Origin: Sycobia sp. Sy_11
Taxonomy: Eukaryota > Arthropoda > Insecta > Hymenoptera > Epichrysomallidae
DNA length: 64,000 bases
Reading direction: 5' to 3'
Assembly (NCBI GenBank): GCA_018907035.1
Contig: JACCIC010000211.1
Coordinates: 579,501-643,500 of the forward strand
The translations under genes were made by a program, and so were the position numbers. The notes beneath the pieces were generated by a model, which worked only from the letters and a program-made list of their open reading frames with translations, searched no databases and was not told the DNA's origin. This document shows positions 35,297-46,559 of the stretch, piece after piece. Position 1 is the first letter of the stretch; the number at the start of each line of letters is the position of its first letter.

Positions 35297-35430
35297 GTGG
35301 AATGGAACAGGATCGCCGGAATGGGCAAAAAATGGATAGCTTTCGATTACGAGGAGGAAACTTTTTGGCCCAGTTTAATGGCATTGTGAAACGCGATCTA
35401 TGTCGCGAATGATTTCAATGGCTTATGGAT

Positions 35431-36000
35431 TTTTAGTTACGGCTTAAAATAGAAAGGAATAGATTGGAATATACGTGTATAGTAGAACTGGTTTCTTAAA
35501 TAGTCGAATTCACTAGACGCTTCAATTGAACGGTACGGATATTATTATTGAAACAACCAACGTAAATATTACGTCTATTAATTAAACGTATATTTATTGA
35601 TGGACATTTTACGAAATTTAAGAGAGGTGATTGAGATAATCAAGGAAAATGAGACTAAAAAATCAGTTCTCTCCATTGCTTATAATTTAAATTTATGCAT
35701 GTATACGTAAGCGAAATAAAATGTTGTATATATTTCTCGCACACCATCTACGGATTCAATTTTTGAAGATTAACTTGATACTAAAAATTGAATCGTTTCC
35801 TTCGAATATATTGTAGTAAGTATTAATAATCCTTTGACAAAGCCCAGATAGCGTGTAAAGAATCACTAACAGATATTTTTTCTATAAAACGTTATTCTAA
35901 GTCAATGTCTTTTCGAATGATTCTGATAGAGCGATAGTGGTTTCTTTTGGATTATTGATCAAAACAGATCATTTTCATCCTATAAATTCGTATTGGATAT
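35431..36000. other. AT-rich non-coding stretch
   Basis: AT-rich; no structure or frame of note. Confidence 0.6.
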
Positions 36001-36269
36001 AAGACACGATCTGTTCACAATATTAGCAGTATTAAAACAAAAATTTGCATGATGATATTTCCAATACAAAAATTAGTGAACTACTGCGTGGACATCACGG
36101 TAGTCGGACGTCACGGAATTGCTGGTTCTGCGATTTGTCACATTCTTCGACCCACAAATACAATAAACTCAGATCATTTCACGGGCAGCTCAGCATTTTA
36201 CGAGCTTGGTTGTTGCATTTGAAACTAGAAAACGTCCTGTACATTACAATCGAATTCCACCATCTGTAA
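36001..36269 (+). other. GC-shifted block open in two frames, unassigned
   Basis: A roughly 180-bp patch of near-even composition stands out from AT-rich flanks. Two plus-strand frames are open together. One ends in TAA at 36269 and reads through RGHHGSRTSRNCWFCDLSH. The other begins with two ATGs near 36048 and reads through YCVDITVVGRHGIAGSAICH to a TGA near 36221. An acceptor-like ATATTAGCAG precedes both, near 36030. Neither matches a family I know. The patch could be an exon, a decayed gene or element fragment, or a conserved non-coding element. Confidence 0.2.
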
Positions 36270-37900
36270 ATAGAGAATGAAGTAAATTTTGATATGTGAT
36301 ATTTCAATGTGAAAGCTTGTATATATATATATATAAAGTTCGTGATCAATATGTCCCTATGTGTGAAACTATTGATAATTAGATAAATAAATTTAAGTAT
36401 TCTTTTACATAATAAACGATCGTCGTTTGAATCAATAGATCCCTCAGAGGCCGGCATTAGGTCAAATTCACGTTATGGCATCGAATGATCGAAAAAAAAC
36501 AATTTAACAATAATTATAGCTACAAGTTTTTATTACACTTTAGTATTATTATTGTTATTATTATTATTATGATTTCGTTATTATTACACAAATTCAATAT
36601 GAAAAATAATTTCCACAAGAAGATATTGTATTTTGTCTCTGGAGTAAACAGAGGCAATTGTGTGGTCGCCGTTGAAGATCTCTTGGCGCGTAAGTGTGAT
36701 AAAAAGTTTTTCCACGTCCATAACTATAAATGAAATAGAGATACGCCACTATACACATGTCACGGATGAGCAATCGAAGCAGCGAATCGTGAAAGTCGAA
36801 TCAGTTATATTACATTAATCGAAAGGTTTGTTTCACAGGAGCGTGAAATTAACTGCATTTATTATTTACAAGAAAAGAACGTACTATAGTTCACGTACCC
36901 ACGTTTTTACTGGACAAAAATTAAAAATTAGAAATAGTAAATTATCCAATGATTCGTTCGATTTCATCCTCATCAAGAAAGGGTCACGTTGAGAAACTTC
37001 AAAAATCATATAGATCTCATAATTTATGCATATTTAACAAAATATAAGAAACATTCAAAATATTTTGTAAATAGTACTTACAGAACTCATCTTTTATTAG
37101 CCAAAATTTAAGTGGCTAAAGACCTATTTTAATCCATATGCTTTTAGTTAAAATAGGCAGTACATGTAAAATCCAAATCCACAGACCGTAGGATTCCTGT
37201 GGAATTAATAGATGAAATGAGCTCAATTTTGAGAATGTTCTTGTTCACTACATTCGTTATTGTTCTATCAGAGGAAATTCAATCTGAACGTTTAGAGAAA
37301 GCTTTTATATGACTGACTTTTTAGCTAATTATTGGTTAATTATCACACATTAATATTTCTAATTTTGTTTCTATATGGTTAAATACAATTTCTTCTATTC
37401 ATACCAAAATAAATTAATTGAAGAGTATAATTTTCAAATTGGAGTTCGTTTGATCCATTTGTTTCACGGTAATTCTACGTTAATTGAATTTTGATTTTGT
37501 AAGTATTTCTTATTAGAACTGCGAATAATCTGCACTTAAATAAGTCATAACCCTCCTCGCCCCAAATTGTGTAATAACCTAGGTTATAATATCTACTTAT
37601 TCTTGAAAAAAAATTAGTTTTATATACAATATTTGTAACGTATTTTAAATGATATTTTGATTTGGTAATTTCACGTTGGTGTATCCTCTTAAGACATTTG
37701 CAAAGATAGCTCAAATGAGTATTTACTTAAATAATGATTATGTTGAAAAACGAAAAAAATATATTATTTTTCCACGATTCCAGATTTCAGGTCGGATATT
37801 TCGTTTCTCAAGCTCTGGAATCTTTCTCGAAATAAGTGTATCAATTCTTAAATATATAAAAAAAAATTGATAAATCCCAAATCTTTTGCGCGAACAAAAT
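36270..37900. other. AT-rich non-coding stretch
   Basis: AT-rich. It contains a short TA run at 36319-36335 and a TTA/TTG trinucleotide run at 36544-36570 that makes an Ile-rich frame. No gene supported. Confidence 0.6.
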
Positions 37901-38172
37901 TCTTTATCCAATACTTACGGCAATCTTACTATAGCTGCCCCCTTGGATTTCATTCCTTGACCAGTATCCTCGAGCGTATTCCCCGCGCATGCACATACAT
38001 ATACAGAATGAGTAACGATCTCGGGAGCCTTCGGTGTTTCTCCCTCGATATTGCATGAGCCTAATGGCCAGCCCTCGGGGCCTTCGCTCCTCCGGCGCGT
38101 GCTCCCATGCGCGCCCGCTAATGATACGGCACTACTCTCGCGAGTCGCTTAATTCACTTAAGGCGAGACGAT

Positions 38173-38197
38173 AGAGAGAAAGAGAGAGAGACAGAGA

Positions 38198-38237
<40 letters not shown>
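38173..38237. repeat. (GA)n tract
   Basis: GA-rich purine tract of about 65 bp with ACAG and GGG interruptions. Confidence 0.95.
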
Positions 38238-38239
<2 letters not shown>

Positions 38240-38253
38240 CTGGAGAGCTAATG

Positions 38254-38270
38254 CGTAAGTGCGACTTACG
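38254..38270. repeat. palindrome of two facing GTAAGT donor words
   Basis: CGTAAGT, GCG and ACTTACG form a 7-bp inverted repeat with a 3-nt spacer. Each arm contains a consensus splice-donor hexamer, one per strand. Confidence 0.9.
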
Positions 38271-38720
38271 AGCGCTGCACACGCTCAATTTTCATTTTCG
38301 CCCTATAGTGCGAGATACTGAAAATCGACAAAGCCCCCCGACCATTCCATCTGCCTCGTGTATATGCGCGTGATTCCGTTGTTGTATTTCTTCTATTAGG
38401 GGAGAATTCAATGGGATGTGATAACGCGATGGGGTGTGCCGCAGACATGTATGTGTATATATATATATTTATGTACGTAAACGAACTTACGCGATAGAAT
38501 AGTGCGCATGTACTTGCGAAATATTCGAGTCGAGGCGAGTCTACCGTGATGCTTGTCGAATGGATGCATGCCTCCGCCGATGCCGCGCCAATTGTAACGG
38601 GGAGGATCGATGATGCCTTTCTTTGGGAATTAAATGCCGTTCGTTAAGGGACGGCCGTTGAGAGCCTCGGAGTTTGATTGCATTTTCGTCGAACGATACG
38701 AGCTTCAATTTCATTGACTC

Positions 38721-39897
38721 CCATGGTATTATCTACTTAACGATTATCCGAGGTAGCGATGAATTACCTGAATTGTTACATTGTTCAAAGAAATTGCGTA
38801 GGATTGGAGATATTTAGTGAGAGATTGGATAGTGCGAAGACAGGATATCTCTAATATTTCGTTGATTACGCAGGCTTACGAGAACAAAAAAATTTAAGCT
38901 GGAAGAGTGGGACATGTTTACTAACGTAATTTGCGTCGATGCTGAATCCGAATTTGCACCAATCGTAAAAAGTCATAATGGCTGATTATTACTGAATTTC
39001 CAGTGAAAATGTAATGATACAGGTGAAAATGTAATGCTATATGATTTTCAGTGAGTTAGAGTACATGAACTTATTAAGAATGAATGTAAGAATCATCTGA
39101 AAATACTTTACATTCAGACATGTTTCCTGGATATAGATAAGCTCATTAGATGTTATCATTCCTTTTTATATAAAAGGAAATCTACTCTTTATTTTTTCTT
39201 TTTTTTTTTGTACAAATATCTGTACCTGATAGCAAACCAACTGAAAGTATACAACCTCATGAATTTTATACTTATCTAATACATCGTTTTTGGCCTTCTT
39301 GCGAATTATTTACTTCTTTTATCACAATTTTATAAAAAATACAAAATATTTCGTTTATATGTGCTGGTAGTTTGTTCATGAATAGTATGGCCATATTTGT
39401 TCAAATTGTCACGATCCTATTATTTTTTTATTGTTTTGGTTCCATTATATAGATGGATTATTTTGCTTAAATGGAATATATGCCTACTACACTTGCAGTA
39501 ATTTACGTTACGAAATAAAATATATGCTATTTGATCTCATTTCTTTTTTTACGATGTTATAGGTTTAATTAAATTACAAACAAAACGATTATATCAAATT
39601 CATTATTTTTTTAACGTACTAGGGGATTCTAAAATATAGTTCAACATGCTAATATAGATTTAAAGCATAAACATTTATTTTTTAAGAAAAGTATATGTTG
39701 TCTACATTTGAATATAATATTATCTGTGTTTATCGCCTCTTTTGATTTTCATTCGGTCCCGTCCTCGTACACAAGGTGTACGCTTTCTTTACTAATTACT
39801 TTTCTTCGCTACATTCGCAAAAAAAAATCTAGCCATTTAACACGTTGTATGTTAAATAGATACTAACGACAGCCTTTAGTATTTTCAAATCAATGTT
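38721..39897. other. AT-rich non-coding stretch
   Basis: AT-rich; short T run near 39200. Nothing supportable. Confidence 0.6.
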
Positions 39898-40045
39898 AAT
39901 GAACGCAACTAGTGGTCTCTGCTGTCTAATATTTTTCAAAAACATTATCTGAAATTTTTAATATATAATAGCAAATATTATAATATAATAAAAATATATA
40001 AATAAAAAATATTTCACACGGTAGAGACCATTAAGTGCGTTCATT
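39898..40045. mobile_element. MITE-like inverted-repeat element, about 148 bp
   Basis: AATGAACGCAACTAGTGGTC at the left edge is answered by AGAGACCATTAAGTGCGTTC then ATT at the right edge. Compared as inverted repeats the outer 23 bases match at about 20. Similarity continues inward with gaps, both arms leading into an AT-rich ATATTTTT segment. The interior is very AT-rich and non-coding. Size and form fit a miniature inverted-repeat transposable element. Target-site duplication is unclear; TCAAATC and TCAAAATC flank it loosely. No second copy was noticed in the window. Confidence 0.5.
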
Positions 40046-40600
40046 CAAAATCTAACCATTTAAACAAGAAGAAGATAGTTATTCATTTCTAATCTTCTAT
40101 TTCTCTTACAATAGATTTTAAAGAACACAATGAGTAGCTTAGTTCTAATTTAATTTATAACTAAAAATTTTTTAGACATTTAATTTAGAAATTTGTGTAC
40201 GTATTAATATTAATGTTTAAAGTTAATACATTTTTTAATAAAAGCAACAAATATAACTTTTTATTAATGAAAATTAGAAGCTGCTAGATAATTTTATAAA
40301 ACACAACCATCATTTGCAATGTTTATATTGATATATTGGTAGTCACGAACAATTCTTTAAATTTAAAAATATTTACGAAATATATAGATAGCGAAGAGAA
40401 AAGTCATATTTAAACGATTTTAATTTAAAAATAAAAGAAGGATTTAATTGTATAAAAAAATTAAGATCGTTTTTCTTTCTTTCATATTGAATAAATGTTA
40501 TGAGTTTACGGGTATTTGGTTTTCCCGTCACCGTGGTTTCGCCTTGTAAGTTCGTAATTCTTCGCATTGCAGCAATAAACTTGAAATGTACGTTTTATAT
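40046..40600. other. AT-rich non-coding stretch
   Basis: AT-rich; nothing of note. Confidence 0.6.
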
Positions 40601-40612
40601 TCATTCAATCAT

Positions 40613-40828
40613 TTACCAGTTTCCCCACATAGCTGTGCAAAAATAAAAAATTTTAAACGAGCATACTCTTAGAACAGCCCTGGAGCAATATTCCCCGCAA
40701 AAATCATCCGAATTCTTATAGAGTCCAAGTTTATGCCACCCGGCCGACGTGGCCGCCAAAAGCACGCGGAACTCCTCGAGAGGAATTAACGGACTTCGCT
40801 CGGAATGCCCATCCACTTCCTGTCCTCA
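40613..40828 (-). other. GC-shifted open frame of about 70 codons, unassigned
   Basis: A minus-strand frame runs from just after a TGA near 40830 to TAA at 40613. Local composition is clearly higher than the AT-rich DNA to the left. A possible acceptor, GATGAGGACAG, overlaps the upstream stop. The translation is protein-like (for example PLIPLEEFRVLLAATSAGWH). There is no ATG near the start, so it would be an internal or terminal exon. I recognise no family. Confidence 0.2.
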
Positions 40829-41570
40829 TCGCCAGATTAATGTTTCAATAACTGTAAAAGCTTATTGGCGCTAGTAACGGATACGGCTGTAAATAAATAA
40901 ATCTAATCATTTGTATCTGTATATAGTCCAGAAACGCGCCGCTCTCCACATCGATCCTATTGTTCTTCAAAGCATCATCTCCATCATTAATGATCTCTTG
41001 GATTTGCGCGTCCTGGATGCTTTAACTAGCATCCTAACTATAAATTCGCCTCCAATGTATATAAAATCACGGTAATGCGTCGCAGGCTTTGCAAGAATCG
41101 GGTCACGTGCTGCTAGACCGATCTACCCTCTCTCCTCGATAGTATATACAAGCAATTCCGTTCCCCGCAGCGTTATACGTACACGCGCACACACACACAC
41201 ACAGACACATACATATATGTTTCGGAATCATCGGTGGTGCTATGGTGCTACCCGCCTGCATCATTGCAATCAGACTGTTCTTTTTCCTTCTCTTTATTTT
41301 TCCGTCTCCGACCCCCTTCAGTGCCAAGGCACGCAATTGTCGTTCGGGCTTATCGTCGACGCGCTCATTTTATTGCCATATATATAGATATACATATATA
41401 TATACACTCACATAATTCCCTGTTGAACGTAGTCAACCTTTTCCATTTGCAGAAAAGATTATGAAGATTGTACGGGATTAGAGATCTTAGATCGAATCGT
41501 AGTTGTACGAACGTGGAAGTCAGAACGGACGCTGCAGTATTGTGTATATAAAGATATGAATTTAATTTTA
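40829..41570. other. moderate-GC stretch with a CA tract
   Basis: Contains the CA tract at 41179 and a small hairpin (GGATGCT/AGCATCC) near 41016-41035. A good acceptor-like CCATTTGCAG ends at 41451, but the frame after it stops within a few codons. No gene supported. Confidence 0.5.
41179..41218. repeat. (CA)n microsatellite, imperfect
   Basis: CA run of about 25 bp with GC and GA interruptions, ending in ACATATATG. Confidence 0.9.
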
Positions 41571-42460
41571 GTCGATGATAATACAGCGCGCTATATGATT
41601 ATTAAGAATTGATTGTTGTGCTATCTGTAAAATTAATTTGCTAGATAATATACTTATATTGTGAACTTTCACATCTTGCTTTCTGCTTATTATTATAATT
41701 ATTATACATGATTATCTATAATATGTGACTTCTTCCGTAAAAATTATTATGCCATTATTGTTATTATTGTTATAGAGCTAAGTAGCTTTCGGGATTCATA
41801 ATCTATCTAATCTGTAAAATTCTAGACAGTTACCAACTCCATCGAAATTATTAATAAAAAGAGATAAAGTAAAGGATGATCTTAAATAAATCTCATGTGC
41901 GAAATATATAAAGGTATAATTGGTTTTTATAGAATAATCTAATGCCATGCTTCTTGTAAAAGTTGCATTATCAGATATTTGTTTACTTATTAGTGCTCGA
42001 TGTAGTGCGATACAGACCGATACACACCTTATAAAATTTACCAAATGGCGTAATGTCTCACGAAAGGAGTCGAAAATTTTCTTCTGATAAATTGACCAAA
42101 ATGTATAAAGAATTTTCAAATCAAGGATTTCCAAAAATGTATTTGAACCTTTCGTTATTCTATATATAGTTCAAAAAAGACATTTGAAGATAAGACGTCG
42201 ATCTATCTATGATCTGCAACTCCTCACAACTAATAATAACAGCATAAATGATAATAATAGCGATATACGTTTATCTATTACGTACAGCGTTTTACTCTAT
42301 ACGAAAGCATTAACATTGTCAAACTCGATGAAATATTCAAGCAAGTATAACTCAGTCGTAGACCAACTACTTCGAGACTCCGGTAACCCGCCCTATTATT
42401 ACTCTAATCAAACTTCGAATCCGCGGGCAGATATATACCCCAGTCCCCGTCAGATTTCCT
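41571..42460. other. AT-rich stretch
   Basis: AT-rich. A 112-codon minus frame (41796-42134, non-ATG start) and a 95-codon plus frame (42184-42471, non-ATG start) are open but match nothing I know and are within chance for this composition. Confidence 0.5.
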
Positions 42461-42805
42461 TAATCCAATAGCCCTCGCCCACGCCCTCGCTCACGCTTCA
42501 GTTTCCGACGTGGTTTATTACGAGCGAAAGAAATTCGGCGAAAAAAAAAGATAAATATAAACGGGCTCGGGACAATCGGCTCGCAAATCCGTCTTTCGAT
42601 CGCGATAAATTGAGCAGTGCACGGGTCAGATCGTAAAGCAAGCCATCTCGCGATTAGAACACATAATCAACGTCGGGTGCGATATGTATTTTACGCAGGA
42701 CTGATCCCGCAGCCTCGCGCGCGCGGCGAAGAACGAATCCTAAAAGTAACCGGGAGAAAATCAACTTTGATCCGAGTACTAGGACTCTTCGCTTCGCATT
42801 ACCCA

Positions 42806-42808
<3 letters not shown>
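42461..42808. other. moderate-GC stretch
   Basis: CpG-containing sequence leading into the CA array. Frames on both strands (42617-43039 plus, 42654-42977 minus) depend on the CA array and are artefacts. Confidence 0.5.

Positions 42809-42902
<94 letters not shown>
42809..42902. repeat. compound (CA)n(TA)n microsatellite
   Basis: About 70 bp of uninterrupted CA passes directly into about 24 bp of TA. This is one of the longest alternating purine-pyrimidine tracts in the window and a strong Z-DNA-forming sequence type. Confidence 0.95.
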
Positions 42903-43210
42903 GGTTAGTGTGTGCACTCGAGCCAATATCTTATATAATAGCAAACGTTCGATATCATATATTGAGAGGCTATCCACCCGATTTCATCCACTCTCTCCCC
43001 CGTTCAAGAGCTGCGGTCGATTTATCGTCAAATCCATAGATGCATATGGCCGTGCGTATGCGTATAAGATTTGGTCCTTTCGGAAACAATGATATCACTA
43101 AAGCTTCTATATTGGCACTTTCGGTGTGCGTGCGTGGCGTGCTAGCATACACTTGCGCCACTGTCTTCGGCCGCAAATCACTTTAATTCGTTCGTGCGGC
43201 ATATTGTATA

Positions 43211-43250
43211 GACACACACACACACCCACACTCACACACACACACACACA
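43211..43250. repeat. (CA)n microsatellite, imperfect
   Basis: CA run with CCC and CTC interruptions. Confidence 0.9.
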
Positions 43251-43823
43251 TGCTGTATACGCGTCTCTGCACAGTGAATTCGCAGAACCTCATTGAGTCC
43301 GAGCAGATAAAAAGAGTCCCGTAAAAATTCAAGGTCTGCTCGATAACTTAGTGTTACTTTATATTTTTCAATGCGCTGAATGGATTTTTCAAGATTATCA
43401 CGCCCAAAATTTGGTAGTTTTCGAAAAAAGCTCAATTTTGCCCTAAAATCGTTAATCCTTATTTGTTTATAACAACATTTAGCCCTTTTCGTTTTAAAAT
43501 AAAAGAAAAAGGACATATAATTATTGCCTGTCTTATAAAAATCAATTTTATGTATGATAAAGATTTATTGCCTTCGTTGCTTCAGCAGAAATAAGCTTTG
43601 AAATACATGATCCCCCTAGATCCGTATCGCACGAAATGATTTAATTATACTAAGATTTATTGATTTTTCTCGAAAAATAACCATTTTAAGACAAAAACAA
43701 GCATTATCTCAAAAATGATACATTTTTATAACTGATAACCTCGAAGAATTGTTTTAGCACACCGATAAACGTAAAGTAATGCCCAATTATCGAGGATCCT
43801 AGTAATGCGACAAAATTTAAAAA
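43251..43823. other. AT-rich stretch flanking the mariner remnant
   Basis: A 94-codon ATG frame on the minus strand (43232-43516) ends in the CA tract and has no domain I recognise. The part from about 43640 may include the element's untranslated terminal region, because the mariner stop codon lies at 43824, but I cannot fix a terminal inverted repeat by eye. Confidence 0.4.
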
Positions 43824-44060
43824 TTAAGGTGCATCACTGCCATCCCCTTTAAAGCAGTCCCCTCCTGCATCTATACACTTATTCCATCGAGTTTGTCAGT
43901 TTTCGCAACAATTCTGGAACACTTCTTGTGGGACCTCTCCGATTACTTCGTCACGGTTTCTTGGATGTCTTCAACGGAGTCGAAATGTCGACTTTCGACG
44001 AATTTTGTCAAATGGGGGAATAGAAAAAAATTGCATAGTGACATGTCCTGTGAATAGAGC
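43824..44060 (-). pseudogene. decayed mariner-family transposase, C-terminal part
   Basis: Mariner transposases cut and paste DNA with a DDE/D catalytic triad. On the minus strand, codons near 44058-44020 read YSQDMSLC then NFFLFPHL, corresponding to the family motif around the third catalytic aspartate (YSPDL.PCDFFLFP). Next comes HFDSVEDIQETVTK. After a frameshift near 43947-43952 come GEVPQEVFQNC and the terminal signature RWNKCIDAGGDCFKGDGS, ending at a TAA at 43824-43826. A premature TGA at 43896-43898 and the frameshift show it is dead. The first two catalytic residues and the DNA-binding N-terminus are not recognisable in the adjoining 190 bp, so it is also truncated or badly eroded. 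The family assignment rests on motif recognition, not a search. Confidence 0.85.
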
Positions 44061-44498
44061 GTTGATTTTAGATGCCATACCATACACTACTCACGCGTTG
44101 TTACAAAACACCAAACAGCTGGTGAAGAACTGATTGTACAAGAGTCGTCAAGGTCTCAATCGAGAGAGTAGGGATCTACTATTACGGTGGCGGAGTTACA
44201 GGTTCGCATTGTTACCACAGGGCGAGAAATAAAATCGGTCGCACTACTTAATTGTCTGACCTACTACACGATTGGATCGGTGACGGCGGCGGTCGCGTTG
44301 AGTGCGGTACTCGCATCGGAAAAAAATTTTGTTTAGTTCGTTTTTTTGTATTGATTAAAGAAATAGCAAAGCGAATCGATCCGCCAAAAATTCTTTTAAT
44401 TTTATACATTCTCGTACATTCCCACTCCTGCGCCTCTGTGCTCCCTTTTTGCATTGGTTTTTTTTTGTTTTTTTTCTTTTGTTTCTTCTCCTTTACAG
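44061..44498. other. sequence between the mariner remnant and the micro-exon
   Basis: The first 190 bp may be eroded upstream transposase. From about 44250 the sequence leads to a long polypyrimidine tract (44450-44494) that ends in CAG at 44496-44498. Open frames on both strands over 44248-44547 reflect this T-rich tract. Confidence 0.5.
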
Positions 44499-44530
44499 AT
44501 CGGCGGAAGCCGCCCAGTGAATCTAAGAAG
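44499..44530 (+). CDS. candidate 32-nt micro-exon of an unidentified gene
   Basis: A T/C-rich tract of about 45 nt ends in CTTTACAG at 44491-44498, and 32 nt later AAG is followed by GTAAGTAGG, a near-perfect donor. This is the best paired acceptor and donor in the window. In phase one the exon encodes (N)AT then RRKPPSESKK, a basic, Ser/Pro-containing peptide typical of linker or disordered regions. Another frame (IGGSRPVNLR) is also open and the third has a stop. Since 32 is not a multiple of three, skipping would shift the frame. No neighbouring exon is visible, so introns on both sides would be long. I do not recognise the host gene. It remains unproven without transcript data. Confidence 0.4.
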
Positions 44531-44833
44531 GTAAGTAGGTGAAACAAAATTAATCAGTTGTGTGCGCAAAATATAAATTCAATATAATAATTCGCATTCA
44601 CAATAGATACATATACATATACATAGTTTCAATATTCTTGGTATAACTATTCTTGTAACTGTTCTTGGTAAGTAACTTTCTATTTTATCATCATTTCTTT
44701 TGTTCAAACTAAAGAAAACATAGCCTATGATAATTCAATGATATTATTAAAAGAAAAACATAATTTGTCTTTACAAATTAGTGTAATACGTTTTGGCGTA
44801 CAACCATAATATAAAAGAAAAGGGGGGGAAGGA

Positions 44834-44847
44834 AAGAGAGAGAGAGG

Positions 44848-44918
<71 letters not shown>
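44834..44918. repeat. (GA)n tract, long
   Basis: GA-rich purine tract of about 85 bp with two early interruptions. It is the longest such tract and can form intramolecular triplex in principle. Confidence 0.95.
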
Positions 44919-44919
<1 letters not shown>

Positions 44920-46509
44920 CAGAGACTGAAAAGAAGTATAATAAATAAATAAATAATTCTAGAGAAATAGGGTTAGTGGAAGGTAAGGTAAATTAAAATA
45001 AATTTAATTCTTTATTTTATGTATAAAACTATTAAAATATTAAAAATGAATTAATATATTAAAATTATTCTATTAAAGATTAATATAATATATTAAAATT
45101 AATATATTAAAAATCTTGATTGGTTAAAAATTTGGAGATCAGAAGAAATAAGATTCTCAAGGGTGTGTCACCGCTCGAAGGAGAAATTTTTTTATATCTT
45201 GTGTATTCAACTTAATTTCTAAATCATAATTTCGGTGGATAAAAATTATTAAGTATTTATTGACTGAACAGAAATGTTTTCGTCCCATATTATCAACGTA
45301 CGCTCTATTTCCCTTTAACTTTCGCATATTTGGGGACGCATTCGCTTGCGAGGCTCACAAATCAAATTCGAATTTATACGTAAAGTAATTATGTATGGTT
45401 ATAGTGTATCGCATATCACAATCCGTAATAACGAACTTTGTTAATAAACCTAGTTTATAATTGGGACAATATACGAATATTTCGGTGTCCATCATAAACG
45501 TACAAATGAACCCCGGAATGTTTTAATAGCTTCTAAACAGCTATGCGCTACAACTATCCTCGGCTATAAATTTCTCCCAAAGCAGCGAATCTTCACTTTA
45601 AAAGTTTATATAGATAGTCTGATGAATAGTAATTTACCATTAAGTTGTAGTTTCGTAGAATTTTCGTATAATCCGAACAATTCATGAATTTTCAATTAAT
45701 AATATATAAATTCAATTTCGATATTGTCATAATGATTCGATCCTAATTTTTTTATGTTCACGAAAGCATTTTTGTTAATAAACAATTCATCGGTTCTTTG
45801 TATAGATTTTAAGGCGTTGATAATTATCAATTTTGTAAAATTTTTAATAATTCCGCAATAAAAAGTTTGCCAAACAAGTTCGAAAACAATAGTAGATATA
45901 TAGGGAGGCATTTAATAATATAACTAAGAAAACTATTATATAGTTGTCGAGACATCTTAATATCTCCAATTGTTCTTCTTATATTCGTTATAGCTTCACT
46001 TTTATGTGTAACTGACAATAAGGCAGCTTTATTAGAAATGCAATTTTTAAATTCATCAACTTTGAACTAATAAAAATTTAAGTTCTAAACCTTACCCTCG
46101 TAAATCTAGACATTTTATTATTTTATAGAGGCTATAATTTCTCTAAAGTACATTCAGAGCATATTATAAGTTGTTCTATTTATTTCTACATTGGCCTTTT
46201 CATAACTAATGTATTTCTATAAAACACATCGTTAACGCTTTTTCATTTTTATTTATAAAAAATATTTTCCCGTCTGCAGATAGTATACATTTATTTTTAA
46301 ATGAATCGTTACTGAATAAGTAATGAAGCCCATAAAGATGAGTTATTATTTACTAGATACAATTTTTCATAAATCATTCTTAACGTGGGCAGAAAATTCC
46401 TTCGTTATTTTTGTATAAAATTTATTAAATCAATATACAATAATAACAATAACGTGTGCCGTCAGTGCAAAAAAACGAAAAACTGCAGTTATTCTGTTAA
46501 AAAGAAAAC

Positions 46510-46513
<4 letters not shown>

Positions 46514-46558
<45 letters not shown>
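46514..46558. repeat. (TA)n microsatellite
   Basis: Perfect TA run of about 45 bp. Confidence 0.95.

Positions 46559-46559
<1 letters not shown>

Larger units (their letters stand above)
33160..35430. other. GC-shifted block with dense CT and TA arrays
   Basis: About 2.2 kb with CT tracts, three TA arrays and a G homopolymer at 34262-34274. A 273-codon minus frame (33229-34050), a 231-codon plus frame (33551-34246) and 180- and 147-codon plus frames (34545-35087, 34603-35046) overlap each other. All pass through CT/GA repeats as Leu-Ser or Arg-Glu and through TA as Tyr-Ile. I treat them as artefacts. Confidence 0.55.
37901..38720. other. moderate-GC block with GA tract
   Basis: Composition rises between AT-rich flanks. 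It contains the GA tract and the donor-like palindrome at 38254-38270. No coding frame is supported. Confidence 0.5.

Noticed and set aside
43232..43516. 94-codon minus-strand ATG frame near the mariner remnant
   Set aside because: Lies beyond the transposase stop, ends in a CA microsatellite, and has no motif.
45696..46018. Two adjacent minus-strand frames that could be one gene with a frameshift
   Set aside because: No homology recognised in either; joining them would be speculative.
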